A DNA stretch of 64,000 nt from Anopheles merus (GCF_017562075.2 NC_054084.1:14150798-14214797), one strand, 5' to 3'; positions 25,092 to 37,311 are shown, counted from the stretch's first letter. Numbers and translations are program-made. Notes: generated by a model from the sequence alone, not told the origin.

Positions 25092-25308
25092 TACTACATC
25101 AGGCACCATTAGCCACATCTCCCCCAGGGCACATCTACACACACAAAGGGGTGGAGGAGCGCGGGTTGTGGATGGGTACAAAAATCGATCCAATACAAAT
25201 AAATTCATACGATTTATTATCATTTATATTTATTGAAATGCTTTTTTCGAGTGCCAAAAGCGTACGGGACCGTGCTGTCAGACGACGTGTTTCTTTGGCC
25301 ATCTTCAG

Positions 25309-25309
25309 C

Positions 25310-25371
<62 letters not shown>
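25309..25371. repeat. (CA)31 microsatellite, longest in the window
   Basis: An uninterrupted CA run of about 63 bases, long enough to be highly length-variable and Z-DNA prone. Confidence 0.97.
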
Positions 25372-26694
25372 ATCGTACCAAATATCCTTAAAAAAAGGGG
25401 GGAACACCAAATAGGGGAAACGGAAAGAGGAGACGCACAAGGAAAGGGAATGGAATGATAAGGAAAAATATCGAACATATTCCATTTAATCTTTGCGCAC
25501 AAAAATATACTCTTGCGAAGTCGAGTCGGTTCTATGTCTTCGTCCCCGAGCATCTTCGAGCCTTTCTCCCCTAACGTGTGTGTATATCTATATCTATGAA
25601 AAATCCATAACCCCAGTGATGGTTCTATCTCTTTGCCCAACCCAAACCCTCCTGGATAGTGGGGAGCAGCGTGGCACACTCTTCATGAGTGTCCAATTTA
25701 GCAAAAAGCATAAAACACACTCATACAAACACTTTCGTTTGAGTTCGTGTTCGTGGAAAGAAAATCCTTTACGGAGACTTAATGGGATCAACAAAAAATG
25801 CTTAGTTGTTAGCCAGTCTCTTTCTTTGTTTGGTAAAGAGACAGTTGGAAGCTTTCACTGCATTTTAAAAACTCTGTCTCGATGCTTTACAGCTCATATT
25901 GTTAACTTTTTGTTCATTCAATGCAACATTATTTATTTAGTACTTTTTTCTCTCTCTCTCTCTCCATACGGCCAAGCCATATTGCCATGTGTGTCATAAC
26001 GACTGGAAAGCAAATAAAAAGAAAGCTGTAAGCGTCCATAAACACCATCGTTTTTGTTCAGTTATTGGAAACTTCACTCGACGACGGTAACGCAAGCGGA
26101 AGTCTGATTGAACAGGGGACGGGGAGGGAAGAATAGAGGAGAAAGTCTACATAACAACAACAACAACACACACACGCACGCACTACTCAAATGGGCTGCT
26201 GCTAAGGATTATGACACCCAAAGGACACCAACACACCACTCGGAGAGAAGCTATTACCAGCGACAACAAGGTGGACGACCTGTTGGCAGTTACATACTTT
26301 CTGAATGGATCGAAAATTGACCCCTAATCGGACCGGAACATATGCGTCAAATTGGATGTACTTATAGAAGTACACCGCCCGTCCCCTTCCAGGGCCCATC
26401 GGCCAGATCGTTGTGCACTGAGACACTGATCGGCTGTTTGGCGACGGAACACAACTCTACACAAACCGACCGAACATCTCCAAGGGACGCTTTCTAGTTG
26501 TGTACTTTAAACCGTCGACATATGATGTCACCACGTAAAGGATGTCACTAGTGGGCGATATGGAACTATAACTCAAATGTCAATAATGTTACAGCATAGG
26601 CTCTCTCTTTCCTTTATTCATTTTGTTTCTAACTGTGTTTTAAATATTGTTTAAAAATATGCATTAAGTCATTCTTGATAAATAAAATGTATTA

Positions 26695-26976
26695 CAGGGG
26701 ATTCAAAGCCTCTTTCAAACATACACATTCACCACCTTCAAGATGTTTTTCAACAGCTGTCAAATGGCCTCATTCAAACATTATAAAAATGATTCAATTC
26801 TTACACGTAATTTTCAACACATCACTAAGAACTGTCCAGCTTGAGACGTGTTGAAAATTATGTGAATGAACTGAAACGTTATTGTGATGTAAATATAACA
26901 TTTGACAGCTGTACAAAAATATCTCGCAAGCAATAATAAATTATGTAAACATTGGAAATTGATTCGAAAAATCCTG
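26695..26976. mobile_element. MITE family B, copy 2 (282 bp)
   Basis: TA|CAGGGGATTC on the left and AAATCCTG|TA on the right match the family B termini. The interior contains GATGTTTTTCAACAGCTGTC, GATTCAATTCTTACACGTAA and GTGTTGAAAATTATG, in the order seen in copies 1 and 3. It is non-coding. Confidence 0.72.
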
Positions 26977-27179
26977 TATCCACATACGACTTTAAAGACA
27001 TTTTAGCATCAGTCAATTCGACTTTAAGTTCCACATATCTCCTAACAGATCCTTAAACTATATGGACGCATATATATTTTGGTTGACAATCTTTAATTAT
27101 TCAACCATATTATTATTATAATTGTTATAGTGTAGCAATTTGGTATGTAATCATAGAACAATGAGAACAACAAGAATTA

Positions 27180-27473
27180 CAGGGGTTTCAAGTTAGTGTA
27201 GAATGTGAACGTTGTTGTTCACCACGAACAAGATGTTATTCCATATCAACCTGACACTTCATTTCCATCATCATAATTTTTTAATTTCTTCAGCATGATT
27301 TTCAACACCTGTCAAGCTATATTGAGTTCGACAGTTTTAGTGATGTGCTGAAAATCATGTGTAAAAACTGAATATTCGTTATGAAGCAAATACACAATTT
27401 GACAGCTGTTGAAAAACATCTTGAAGGCGGTGAATAACTATGTGCACGTTCGAAAGTGACTTGGAAAACCCTG
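27180..27473. mobile_element. MITE family B, copy 3 (294 bp)
   Basis: The ends are TA|CAGGGGTTTCAAG and CTTGGAAAACCCTG|TA. A central hairpin pairs CATGATTTTCAACACCTGTC (27293-27312) with GATGTGCTGAAAATCATG (27342-27359). It is the best-preserved copy of the family and the reference for the fragments. Confidence 0.75.
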
Positions 27474-27551
27474 TAACAGTTGTAGTCATCATTGATATCA
27501 TTGTGTAGGGTACTGATAATTAAATAAATAAAAACTAAAATATGACTCATA

Positions 27552-27693
27552 CAGGATTGTCCAAGTTTTTTTCGAATGTAAGCATTGTTGTTGATTGTAA
27601 GCAAGCGCGTACAAAATGTTATTCCTCATTACTCGGATGTTTCATTTCCAACATAATAATTTTCAATTTCTTCAGTATGATTTTCAACACTCC
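27552..27693. mobile_element. MITE family B, 5' half copy
   Basis: TA|CAGGATTGTCCAAG and the following TGTTATTCC, TTTCATTTCCAACATAATAA and TTCAGTATGATTTTCAACAC match the left half of copy 3. The homology stops in the central hairpin, suggesting deletion at the palindrome. Confidence 0.65.
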
Positions 27694-28203
27694 AACGGTC
27701 TGTTGCCATCGTTTTTTTTCGTCGATTTGACGCTGAATCGCATCACCCGTTGACAGCTTTGATAGAATTATTGAGCAAGAACTCTTCATATGTAACTTAG
27801 GAATATCATGTATTTTTTTTAAGGTCATTCACTATACCATGTAAGCCGAGGGTGCTTCATGGTGCACACCAAGGAAGGAAAGAAGAAAGCTTATTCATCC
27901 ATCCAACACTCGTCCACCAACATGGTATGCGCAAAATTTTAATCCCAGCACCACAAAAAACATCCACATGTACAGGAACAGCTCTCTGTTCTGCTCTCTA
28001 CTTTATTCTTTCTCTGTCTCCCTCTCTCCCTCTCTCTTTGGCTCCACTCAGCAGTTACCAGGTATTGCAGCAAAATGTGTGTACCATTTCCAATCGAGTC
28101 CCGCAAAAGCAATCCGATATTTTCTTCGTGCGGCACGTTTTGCCAATCACACAATGAACTACCAACACGCTTCACTGGTGCATTACACGATTGGCTTGGC
28201 TTC

Positions 28204-28231
28204 GGGGGGGGGGGGGGGGGGGGGGGGGGGG
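28204..28231. repeat. (G)28 homopolymer
   Basis: Twenty-eight consecutive G. Exact length is likely unreliable in assembly. The tract could form a G-quadruplex. Confidence 0.95.
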
Positions 28232-28981
28232 TGAAGTTTTCTGATAGGAAAATGAAAAAAAAGCTACCAAAATGACAACACCTATGGGAAGAAAACTGGG
28301 ACCCCCAACACAGTTCCCGCCGGGCAAACTTCACCATGCACGTGCGTCAACGCTGTGCGAACGAAACACAACCACCACCGCCGCCGTGGTATGCTTATTG
28401 CGGGCGAAAGCTTTAAACGTGAGTGATGTGGAGCTGTGGTACCACCATTTGCCAATATCACGTAAGTCAAACTAAGCCGAAAAAACAGTGAAGTTAGGCT
28501 GATCGAATGCAGGCATCATCGCTACTGCTTGGTTGGTTCGTATTTCATCGCGACACGTGTCTGATGAGCCTCACCCAGCAGAGAGAGCTTTGGTAGCGTA
28601 TTTGGTGATACAACCAGCACGCCGCAACGACTGTAGTACATCCCCTTCTTCATTGAAACGAAGGACCCAACAATCAACTGCAAGCATAAATTGTGCGAAT
28701 TGCAAAATCACCCCGAACAGCATCACGTACGGTCGGGAGATTCACTTCGAACGTGGGACGAACCCACTGTTTCCAGGATCACGCGGGCAAGGGGGAAGAT
28801 TATCCACCGCAACCGCAGCGATTCTATTCTATCAGGATAAAGATTTTTCTACCAACAAACCAATCCCATCATTTCGCAAGCACCCGATCATATCTCTCTC
28901 GACTCGAGCCGCGGAAAATGGGTGGGTAAAGTACACCGAATCTTCATTCAATCCGATGGAATCTCCGTTGCTCGCCTTTGC

Positions 28982-29019
28982 TCATGCCCGACGTTCTTGT
29001 TCCCGCTTCAGTCGCTTAC
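28982..29019 (-). other. Candidate ratchet point or terminal exon
   Basis: On the minus strand CCGTTTTGTTTCGTTACAG is followed at once by GTAAGCG, giving a joined 3'/5' splice pattern like the one at 5060. If it is instead an exon entered in phase 1, the frame reads KRLKREQERRA and then TGA (38 bases in all). That charged peptide is plausible but anonymous. The pattern may also be chance. Confidence 0.22.
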
Positions 29020-30378
29020 CTGTAACGAAACAAAACGGACAAAATGATTGTTAATATTGAAATATCTGTGGGTTTTATTGCTTGTAATGCGGGCGGCGGG
29101 TTGGCTTCAAGGATTAATTAAACCCATCATCGTCATCACCATCATCATGCTGATCTCCTTCCAAAACCACCAGGCGCCTCCATGCGGAAAGGTACGACGG
29201 AAAGCAGCCGACCGTTCGGAGTGGGATTAAGTCGAACAGACCCCGCCGGAGCCGGAGTTATTTGTAAATTCCGATTTGCCAAACAGATAATTCTGCTCGC
29301 ATTACATCGTTTGAGCGAGTGGCAACGGTACCGAATGCTTTAATTTAAATATATTCTCCGCACAGCAAAGCACAAAGTGCTTGGCAGGGCGGAAACAAAT
29401 GGTTGGCATTCCTTCCGATGAAGATTCCTTGCCCGGTGGAGCATTGTATGATTGGATTTACATTCAAGTGGCTGCCGGGGCTTTCGAGAGAAAAGAGAGG
29501 GGGAGAGAGAGAGATGAAACCCACAAATATTTCTTCACCCGAAAACCGCGCTGATGAACGGACAGGTACGTTCACTTTATTGCCTTTTCAGGTTTTGCAG
29601 AAATGTTTGCTTAATTTAAATGTTTTGCCCAAGAACGATTTAGCTTCGTTTCCGAAGCCCACGTACATTTTATTAGTGTCGAACTGAATTCTCACAAACC
29701 ACCTGTGCTCCTACTCAAAAAGGGAATCAAATCAACGATTCGACTTATTTCTTCTTTCAAATTCTTTGAAATTTATTTCAAATAGCTACCGAATTTTGGG
29801 AATATCGTAGGTACAGACTGTGACTAATACTTTGGCCCCGGACGAAGGCAACAGTTTGTCATCTTGCTACTGACTGTCTTGCAGCACACACGCTGTGCGC
29901 TCAATCATGCACAGCAGCACCCACACACACACACACCCATGGCGAAAGGTTAACTTATTTGAACTTGTGTGCATATTTGACCGCCCATAATTGACCATCC
30001 GGTGGACGAGGTCATTCGCCCGAGCTGGGAGATTCAATTGCAGTCAAAATAAATATGCTTGGTAGCAACGCAAATACCACTATGCCTTCAGTTGTAATGT
30101 TTTTATTTATAATATAGGGTGTGTGTATAAATAAATGCAAATTTGGTTAGTTTATTTATAATTCCAGCTGATAACAATCAATTAATTTATCTTTTTTTTT
30201 ATCTGAGTTAAATCGCTGATGCTCAAGCCACTGAAAAGAAATGAATGAAGTGGAACCAAATTCATCAAAAGCCATCATTCATCAAACACATCAAGATTCT
30301 TTTCAAATAATGCTTTAACGTGTGAAATACAATGAAATGAATGAAAAAATAATTAAAATATAAAACGCAATTCCAGTT

Positions 30379-30586
30379 CTTCTTCTTCTTCTTTTGGCTC
30401 AACAACCGTTGTCGGTCAAGGCCTGCCTGTACCACTTGTGGGGTTGGCTTTCAGTGACTTTTGGATTACCCCCCCATAGCAGGATAGTCAGTCCCACGTA
30501 TGGCGGCACGGTCTAGTTGGGGCTTGAACCCATGACGGGCATGTTGTTAAGTCGTACGAGTTGACGACTGTACAATGAGACCGGCT
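30379..30586 (-). mobile_element. SINE200, full length, perfect 10-bp TSD
   Basis: A 208-bp element in minus orientation. Its head begins AGCCGGTCTCATTGTACAG, and the RNA polymerase III B box GGTTCAAGCC lies at 30521-30530. The 3' end reads GGTTGTTGAGCCAAAAG followed by GAAGAAGAAG. It is flanked by AATTCCAGTT on both sides (30369-30378 and 30587-30596), the target duplication expected from LINE-driven retroposition. Length, tRNA-like head and GAA tail agree with the Anopheles SINE200 family, recognised from memory. The intact duplication indicates a fairly recent insertion. Confidence 0.85.
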
Positions 30587-30596
30587 AATTCCAGTT

Positions 30597-31667
30597 ATAT
30601 TTTTATATTTCATATGCACTGTTCTAGTTACTTATAAAAAGATAGCTACCCAAAACTTAAAGCAAACGTAGCCCAAACTTATTTGGAAATTTAATTACCA
30701 AACAGCATTAATGCAGCAGTAAAATGAAAGACTTTTCGCTTTCGCGCCACAAAACTACTAAAAACAATCCATCTTACAGAGCGTCATTTCCCGTCCAACG
30801 GCATCCCATTGCTTATGCATTCCAGCTAGCATGAAAGTTCCCATAGCTCACCCATAGCTCATAAGTTTCAAGATAACACTCAAGCACAACTTTAACGACT
30901 GCCGACCGGCACACTAGCACAACATGTCGTTAGAGAGGGCAGAGAGTAACAAAACAAAAAAATACGCGAACACCATTAAGACGATTTGAGAGGGGAGGGT
31001 GGAGTTGCCCAACCATGTTTTCATACCATTAGCGAGCGCCGCGCCACGACGAAGCGGTAGAGTTTGCCGAAGGCGCATCATTACGTGTATTTTTCTCTTC
31101 CCATCAGCGCGAAAACTCGGTCGAGCTTTACTTGTCTTTACGTGCCCTGTGTGTGTGTGTTTTTTTTTTTAGCATTCTTATTTAGCTTATCGTTTTCTTT
31201 TTTTTTTCTTGGATTGTTTCACTTTTTTCGTTTGGCAGTCTAAACAAAACCACTATCACAGCAGCGTGTATTAAATTGAGAAATGAAGACTAAATCCAAT
31301 GCGAAAGCTCTAAGCTTGAGACGACTTTGCGCTCTTTTATCCCGTTTTCCAGTAAGAATATGAGAGAGCTAGTGGGACGGTGCGTGTAAATCCTAATATG
31401 AAAGTACAACATATTGCTCATGACTTTGTACGATTCAGGCAATGGTTGTGCTACATAAAAACAATGTCAGCAGTGTCTCCCAATCAGTAGACAGAGCACA
31501 TATAAATCGTAAGTTTTAAATACATTAGAAAAATGCAATACCTTCTAGAGTATCCAATGTCTTGTTAAAATTCTTGCCCAGTCCTGCTTTTGAACCCTTC
31601 AAACCTTTTCAGATCCATTAAAGACACACCATCCTAAAGTAACATACATTCCATTCTCATCCGACTG
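30597..31667. other. Unique non-coding DNA
   Basis: Mixed composition with T runs at 31160-31170 and 31198-31210. No gene or repeat is recognised. Confidence 0.5.
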
Positions 31668-33378
31668 CACAATGGGCATTTGCCGGGATGAAATTCAAAA
31701 AATCAACTTTGTAATAGCGCAATTCCAAATAATAGGTTTTAATACTAAGGGTTAAACTAAGAAAAATACCAAATATGAGCTCTTTATATTTTCTGGTTCT
31801 CTAGAAAAGACCTTTCAAAGTCGAGATTTGTTAAAAAAACGCAGAAAATTTTTCACTTTTTTGGAAAACTTTGAACCTGTGTAACTTTTTCAAATATAAA
31901 CCGATTTTTATAAGTTTAGACATTTTAAAAAGGATATTTAGTCAGCTTTAAAAATACATTAAAGATTTTGAGTTAAGTTAATTTTATGCAAAAATAAACG
32001 ATAATAACTGAAGAAACTTCCTAAAAAATTTCATCATTTTAATTTTTGACATGATGCCATTATTGAAGTGGCGTAGAGTGGCGTTGTCTCATATATGTCA
32101 CATAATAGTGTAATATATATACTATCAATCTGTGAAGAAATATTCTGCGAAAGTTTGCGAACGCGAATTTTATTGAAGTTTTATCACATCAACTTTTTCT
32201 AAAAACAGACACATGCGCAACTAGGCGGCTCCATAGGAGCCTAGTGTAGCGTATTTAGTGTATTCTACAAAACTATATTCTACGTGATTTTAATTTCCAT
32301 TACGAAGCTGTGTATCTTAGTTTCAGCTCATGTACTTATCTAATATGTAAATTTCTATTCTAACCTAACTTTATTATTAAATATAATGAAGCAAATTAGA
32401 ATCAAATAACTTTTGGTCCTACTCCAGATTATAGACGGATATAAGGAAAATAATTCTGAAATTATACGCATAACAGGAAAACGTTATGAATGCACCAGCA
32501 TCTATTGGCGCCTTGGGAGAAGAACTCCCAAAAGTCATGACAAACTAAATATAAGGATATAGGGGAGTATGCTACAAAGAATATTTTGCAAGAAAGAAAA
32601 TGCATCCAGAAGGACATTTTGTATAATGAGCTGTATTCCTCTGATTCGTTAACCAATTCAATATCAGTAGCTACACGCACTAAAACAAAGACAGAGTTTA
32701 ACTTTACTAATGAAGTAAATACTTTGTTTGTAGCTATCGTTGAACTCTGCTTTTTCGGATAGTTGTAAAACCAAGAACATACAATTTTTAGTTTTATTAC
32801 CCCTTCTGAAGGCAGTACAGGACTTGGAAAAGTATAGGATGAATATTCAAAGACTAACAATATGAGCTGCTTTTCATGACGAATTTGGGAACTACTTTAT
32901 TTCAATGTACCTGCTCTACCGAATTATTTAAATGCCTTTATTCATGTCTCTAGAAATGTGAACAAGACGTCAGAAGCTTGTAATAGCATCCACCTAAGTT
33001 GTGTATGTAAAATTTTAATATTTGTACTACCTGTGAGTAAAAGTGATGAAAATTAGCTACAATTGTCCTATACAAAACAGAAAATATTATCTTATTCAAA
33101 ATTATTATGTTTTGTTCATATATTATAAAACATTACAGTATATTTTAATATGGTTTATACTGTTAGAAACAACAAATACAAGAAAAAACACACAAAATTA
33201 ATAAAATTAAGCAAAGGTCCCTTAAAACACTATTTTCTGTAGCGCCACCTGGTGGTATGGATGCGAACTACATATAAAATGTTATTTACTATCATAACTC
33301 TTTACTACAAACGATCAAAACAAACAATTTCTGCAAAAATAATTTTATCCCGAAATTTGTTCTAAACTGCCCATTGTG
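31668..33378. mobile_element. Transib-type DNA transposon relic (1711 bp)
   Basis: The left end is CACAATGGGCA and the reverse complement of the right end is also CACAATGGGCA. GGGATnAAATT follows within 30 bases of both ends. The element is flanked by GACTG on each side (31663-31667 and 33379-33383). CACAATG termini plus a 5-bp target duplication define Transib, the superfamily related to RAG1, whose recombination-signal heptamer starts CACA. The interior is AT-rich and riddled with stops. A possible transposase C-terminal remnant lies at 32492-32620. A complete Transib is about 3 kb, so this copy is deleted or non-autonomous. Confidence 0.75.
32492..32620 (+). pseudogene. Possible Transib transposase C-terminal remnant
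   Basis: The plus-strand frame reads APASIGALGEELPKVMTN, then a stop-interrupted stretch ending YFARKKMHPEGHF. A S.G.L.EE..E..NK block followed by an ARK/SRK stretch is typical of the C-terminal catalytic-glutamate region in Transib and RAG1-like proteins. The stretch carries at least two stops before 32600, so it cannot be functional. Its position inside Transib-type ends supports the call; the motif alone would not. Confidence 0.4.
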
Positions 33379-33448
33379 GACTGTGCAGCCCTGCTCTCTC
33401 TCAGCCAGCGAACAACGATTAATGATACTGTCCAAAGGATACATTCAT

Positions 33449-33449
<1 letters not shown>

Positions 33450-33483
<34 letters not shown>
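33450..33483. repeat. (CA)n microsatellite
   Basis: About seventeen CA units. Confidence 0.96.
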
Positions 33484-33486
<3 letters not shown>

Positions 33487-35070
33487 GCGTGCAAGGGAGC
33501 CACGAACAACCCATGTCACTGCCACTTTGCCGACCCGAAGACAAATCGCCTTCCTCACGGAGCGTCATTTTTCTTGCCCCAAACCCGACGCGCTGCGCAC
33601 AGCGCAGTGTGCATTTCCTACTGCAGCGGCTCTGCCACCACCGAGTCTCTGCGCGATAGATTGCGCTGCCTCTCCAGAAGCAACAATCAACCACTAATGA
33701 AGCTAACGGGTGGAATGTGAAAAATGTCGACACAAAAAAAAGCACACAGGCACACAATTCTTTAGTGCACTGTGCAGAGAGTGCGCGCAAGAGGAAGACA
33801 CCACTCCAACAAAACCACTTGCATCGGTGCGGAACTGATTGAGACCAGTATCCTCCATTTTGAAGATGAAAACGTTAGTCACCACCACACTGCTCTATCT
33901 CCAGCGTTCGGCGAGTATCGGGCGAATGTCTGCGTGATGAATATTTTATGACAGATTACGGCCATCCGTTCTAGCCAGCAGCGGCAGAGTACCCATTTCT
34001 CCGAAGCAGCAAAGGAAAAAGGTTCATACCGAATGTTGCCTCAGAACACTTTTACAAACTTCTGGCAAACGCCATATGTTTGCCGAGAGCCTCGGCGTGT
34101 GTGCGTATGTGTAACTCGGACAGTGACAAACACTCCGATCGACCTACTCGCACAAAACTATTTACTTACTTCGGTTCGGTTCTCAAACATTCTCCGCTTG
34201 CTGTGGCGGCGGTAGTTCCAGGAAATGTGTGTTATGCTTGTTACTACCTCCTTTTCTCGGAATATCTCTTTTGTCTGACATTGCTAGGCAATTCTAGGCA
34301 AATATTGAAGCAGCCCAATCCCAGCACAGCATCACTTCCCCCCACTAGACAACATCATCTGTTCAACTGTTCAGGCAAACGTGCGATGAAATTGTACAGA
34401 CATCACACAGAACTGACATCACACACGAGCACAGGAATGTTGAAATAAAGTTCCAGCTCCAAGTAATTTTTAAAAAAAACCTGCCTAAAAACATCCCTGC
34501 ATACACATACCCGGGCCGCAACATGAGGAACTTTAATCCATTTTTAACGAAATGTCAGACTATCGGACCGACCCCTAAGGCCTTAACACGCACGGGTCAT
34601 CTGGTATTTGTGGCAAAGGTGTGCGCCGTCGTCCTCTTCATACACCTCGGAGGATACAACTGCTGGCAGCAAACTGCAAGGGTCGTCCCCAAAAACTTCT
34701 CTGCGAATAAAAAAGGGCCCCACAGCAGCAGCAAGGCGATCGATCTTCTCGTCGCAACCCCATGTTTTCTCTCTCTCTTTGTCGCTTTAGGGTGTGCTAA
34801 AGTTCCTAACTTTTACGTCCCTGGAGGAACGTGCTCTAGAATACGGCATCATCAGCACCAAATGCGTCCCTCCCTCGTGTGGAGTTGGCGCATGAGAGGA
34901 GAGGGGTTTCAAATTTACTTACGAAAATTATACATACACACGTCAGGAGAGAAATTTATTCACCTTACTCGATGGGACAGGCCGGAACGGATAACACCGG
35001 TGCCTCTCGCTGTGTGCGTGTGTTTTGGGGCTGTCTCGAGAGCTGATTGCAAAAACCGGGCCCTGGATCG

Positions 35071-35260
35071 AGGGTCCAGTGCTCGGGGTTCGAGTTTGAT
35101 GATGTCTAGGAATTTCTAGACATTCGAAACCCATTCCGAATGACACCTGCAGATTTGCAAGATGAAGGGTCCAGTGCTCGGGGTTCGAGTTTGATGATGT
35201 CTAGGAATTTCTAGACATTCGAAACCCATTCCGAATGACACCTGCAGATTTGCAAGATGA
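35071..35260. repeat. Perfect 95-bp tandem duplication
   Basis: Two identical 95-base units (35071-35165 and 35166-35260) that begin AGGGTCCAGTGCTCGGGG and end TTTGCAAGATGA. Each contains the near-palindrome GTCTAGGAATTTCTAGAC, extended outward by imperfect TTCGA pairs. Complete identity implies a very recent duplication or an assembly artefact. Confidence 0.95.
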
Positions 35261-37311
35261 AACACGCTGTTCTGTCCCTGCTTTTTCCCTAGCTATTGGG
35301 CAAGTGTGTAAATGGTGCATACTGTCTGACATTCCTCGGCAAAAGGGAAAGGAATTTGTTGCCTGGTAGCTTTTTCGCCAAGTCGCCACACGTGCGGCAA
35401 CGCAGCAATCGAGGGACTTCTTTCCCTCCCCGAGGCGTCCCGGGAGGTTGGTTGGTGTCAAACGGTATTTTCATTAGAGACGATACCTGCTCTCGCTCGC
35501 ACGGCCTAAGGTACAAATTGGGCTAGATATGTGGACCCCCTTTTCGCACAAGATTTCGCCCAAATTTTTGTTCATCATCAGCGATTGCCAACTGGGTAAC
35601 ACACTCACGTGGAATATTTGCTTACTGCGTACCTTCATCTTTCTCTCCAGTCACGCCTATCCTCTTTCCATCTATATTTGTGGAAGAATTTTCGGATACT
35701 GGAAGGCAGGTTCGTAATGGTGCATCATTTCCGGCAAAATTCGTGAAACGTACGCCCGTTGGAATCCATCTCGGCAAAGGCGCCTAAAGCACCGGCGCAT
35801 ATACCAACCAATCGGCATACGGACGGACGCATGCACTCGGACGATAATGACTAAAGGAAGCTGGATCATGTTATCGTGCGATAAAGCGTACTCGGCAGCA
35901 AAACTCTGCCTACCTCCGAAATAGTGCATTGCGCAGGTGGAGACAGAGTCGTTCCGTGCTTGAGCCTGGCCATCGCTAAAGCAAGACGCACCAGACCCTC
36001 GAGAGCAGAATTTGTGCCGTATCTGTGCTGTGTATTACTTGCAGATGAGGGTTTGTTGGCACGTCTATACACACACCCGGACAATATCTCTTCCACAAGG
36101 GCTTAGGCCTAATGTGGCAGCCCTCTCAGCCTGCAAGGCTGGCCTTGGCTGGGAGCAAAAATAGAAAGCACGAAACTTTCAAAAACACACACACTCTCCC
36201 CCACACACCCTAACCATCTTTCCGGTTCGGAGTTTATACAACACCCCATCCGGGAACGCCGAGCATCCCGGAAAGTTGGCGTATAAAAACGGAAAATGGA
36301 TATTTAACGTCCGAGAGGCAGTAGAGACACAGCGCAGTGTTTGTGCAGCTACTCCGCAGGCCCCCACCCACGCACGGTACCAAGCCGTACAGCGATACAA
36401 CGTTGGAAAACTCTAACTAGCGATGCCTTTTAGCACAAGACAATTTTCTGCCTGCGCTAGCGAACGAACAGCAGTCAATCCCGGCCGATGACTCATCTCA
36501 TATATTGCGGATTATATGCCGCTGGGATGCTGGTAGTCGGCATATGGGGAGTCATTTCCTGAGAGATACCGGGTTAAAGTTTGTTATTTATTCTAACACT
36601 GACTAATGCGGGTGCCGGAGTGTTCAGAGCATAGCATGCAGTGCAAATGGTGCTGCTCTCCTGCATGAGGACTGCAGCATTCAGTGTTTACAGCATCTGT
36701 TGTGGGTTATATTTTTCAATGCTGTTTTACCAATTCAAAAATGACAAACAGCGCATATAATGGGACCAACACCTATTTATTTTTGGACCTCCTCAAACTT
36801 CGATAGTTGGCACATGTAGAAACTGCACGAAACACGAAAGGTCGAACTGAATTAAGCTTAACATTTCAGTAGCAAGCACTTGATTGTTAGGTACATTTGA
36901 AATGAAGCTAAGATTCTTATTAATCTTCTAAAGATCAAGGTATATTGATACATTCATGAATTCTTCACGAGATCACATCGATTCCTCAAATTGTCTGATA
37001 CGATTCGAATGCGCTATGGTTTATGATATGATGGAGATGTCAACCATTCTTAACTTGTTCTTACAATGAGAAAATAGACCAACATTTTCATGGCTATTGC
37101 TTATTCAAAGTTAATCATGTAACAGATTTAAATAACTCGTTCGTGAATGAATCTTCGGAAAAGATACATAAAACACAAGAATAATTTAACATTTAAGAAT
37201 GGATCTACAACTCCAGTTTCACTCACATCTACCTTTTCGGTGAGCAAATTATAATAATATACACATATTCTAAAATTAAGCTATTCTATACAATTGAAAC
37301 GACATTAATAA

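Larger units (their letters stand above)
21165..26694. other. Unique non-coding DNA rich in simple repeats
   Basis: AT-rich near 21.2-22.0 kb and GC-rich at 22.0-23.6 kb. It holds several GT/CA tracts, an ATAA run at 23765-23785 and a (CAG)7. Open frames of 60-170 residues occur on both strands but consist of simple-sequence or anonymous peptides. Confidence 0.5.
27694..30378. other. Unique non-coding DNA with a poly-G tract
   Basis: GC-rich, with a CTCTC-rich stretch near 28005-28040. A 173-codon open frame at 28533-29054 and others lack any domain. A possible splice signal at 29020 is listed separately. Confidence 0.5.
33384..37311. other. Unique non-coding DNA
   Basis: GC-rich to 36.5 kb, AT-rich afterwards. 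It contains a (CA)n tract and a perfect 95-bp tandem duplication, listed separately. A 198-codon open frame at 34523-35119 overlaps the duplication and shows no domain, so I do not call it a gene. Confidence 0.5.

Noticed and set aside
25305..25485. Cys-Val repeat peptides
   Set aside because: Translation of a (CA)n/(GT)n microsatellite.
28533..29054. Open frame of 173 codons
   Set aside because: No motif, no splice context on that strand and an anonymous peptide.
34523..35119. Open frame of 198 codons
   Set aside because: It has no domain and runs into a tandem duplication; nucleotide composition is the same as flanking non-coding DNA.
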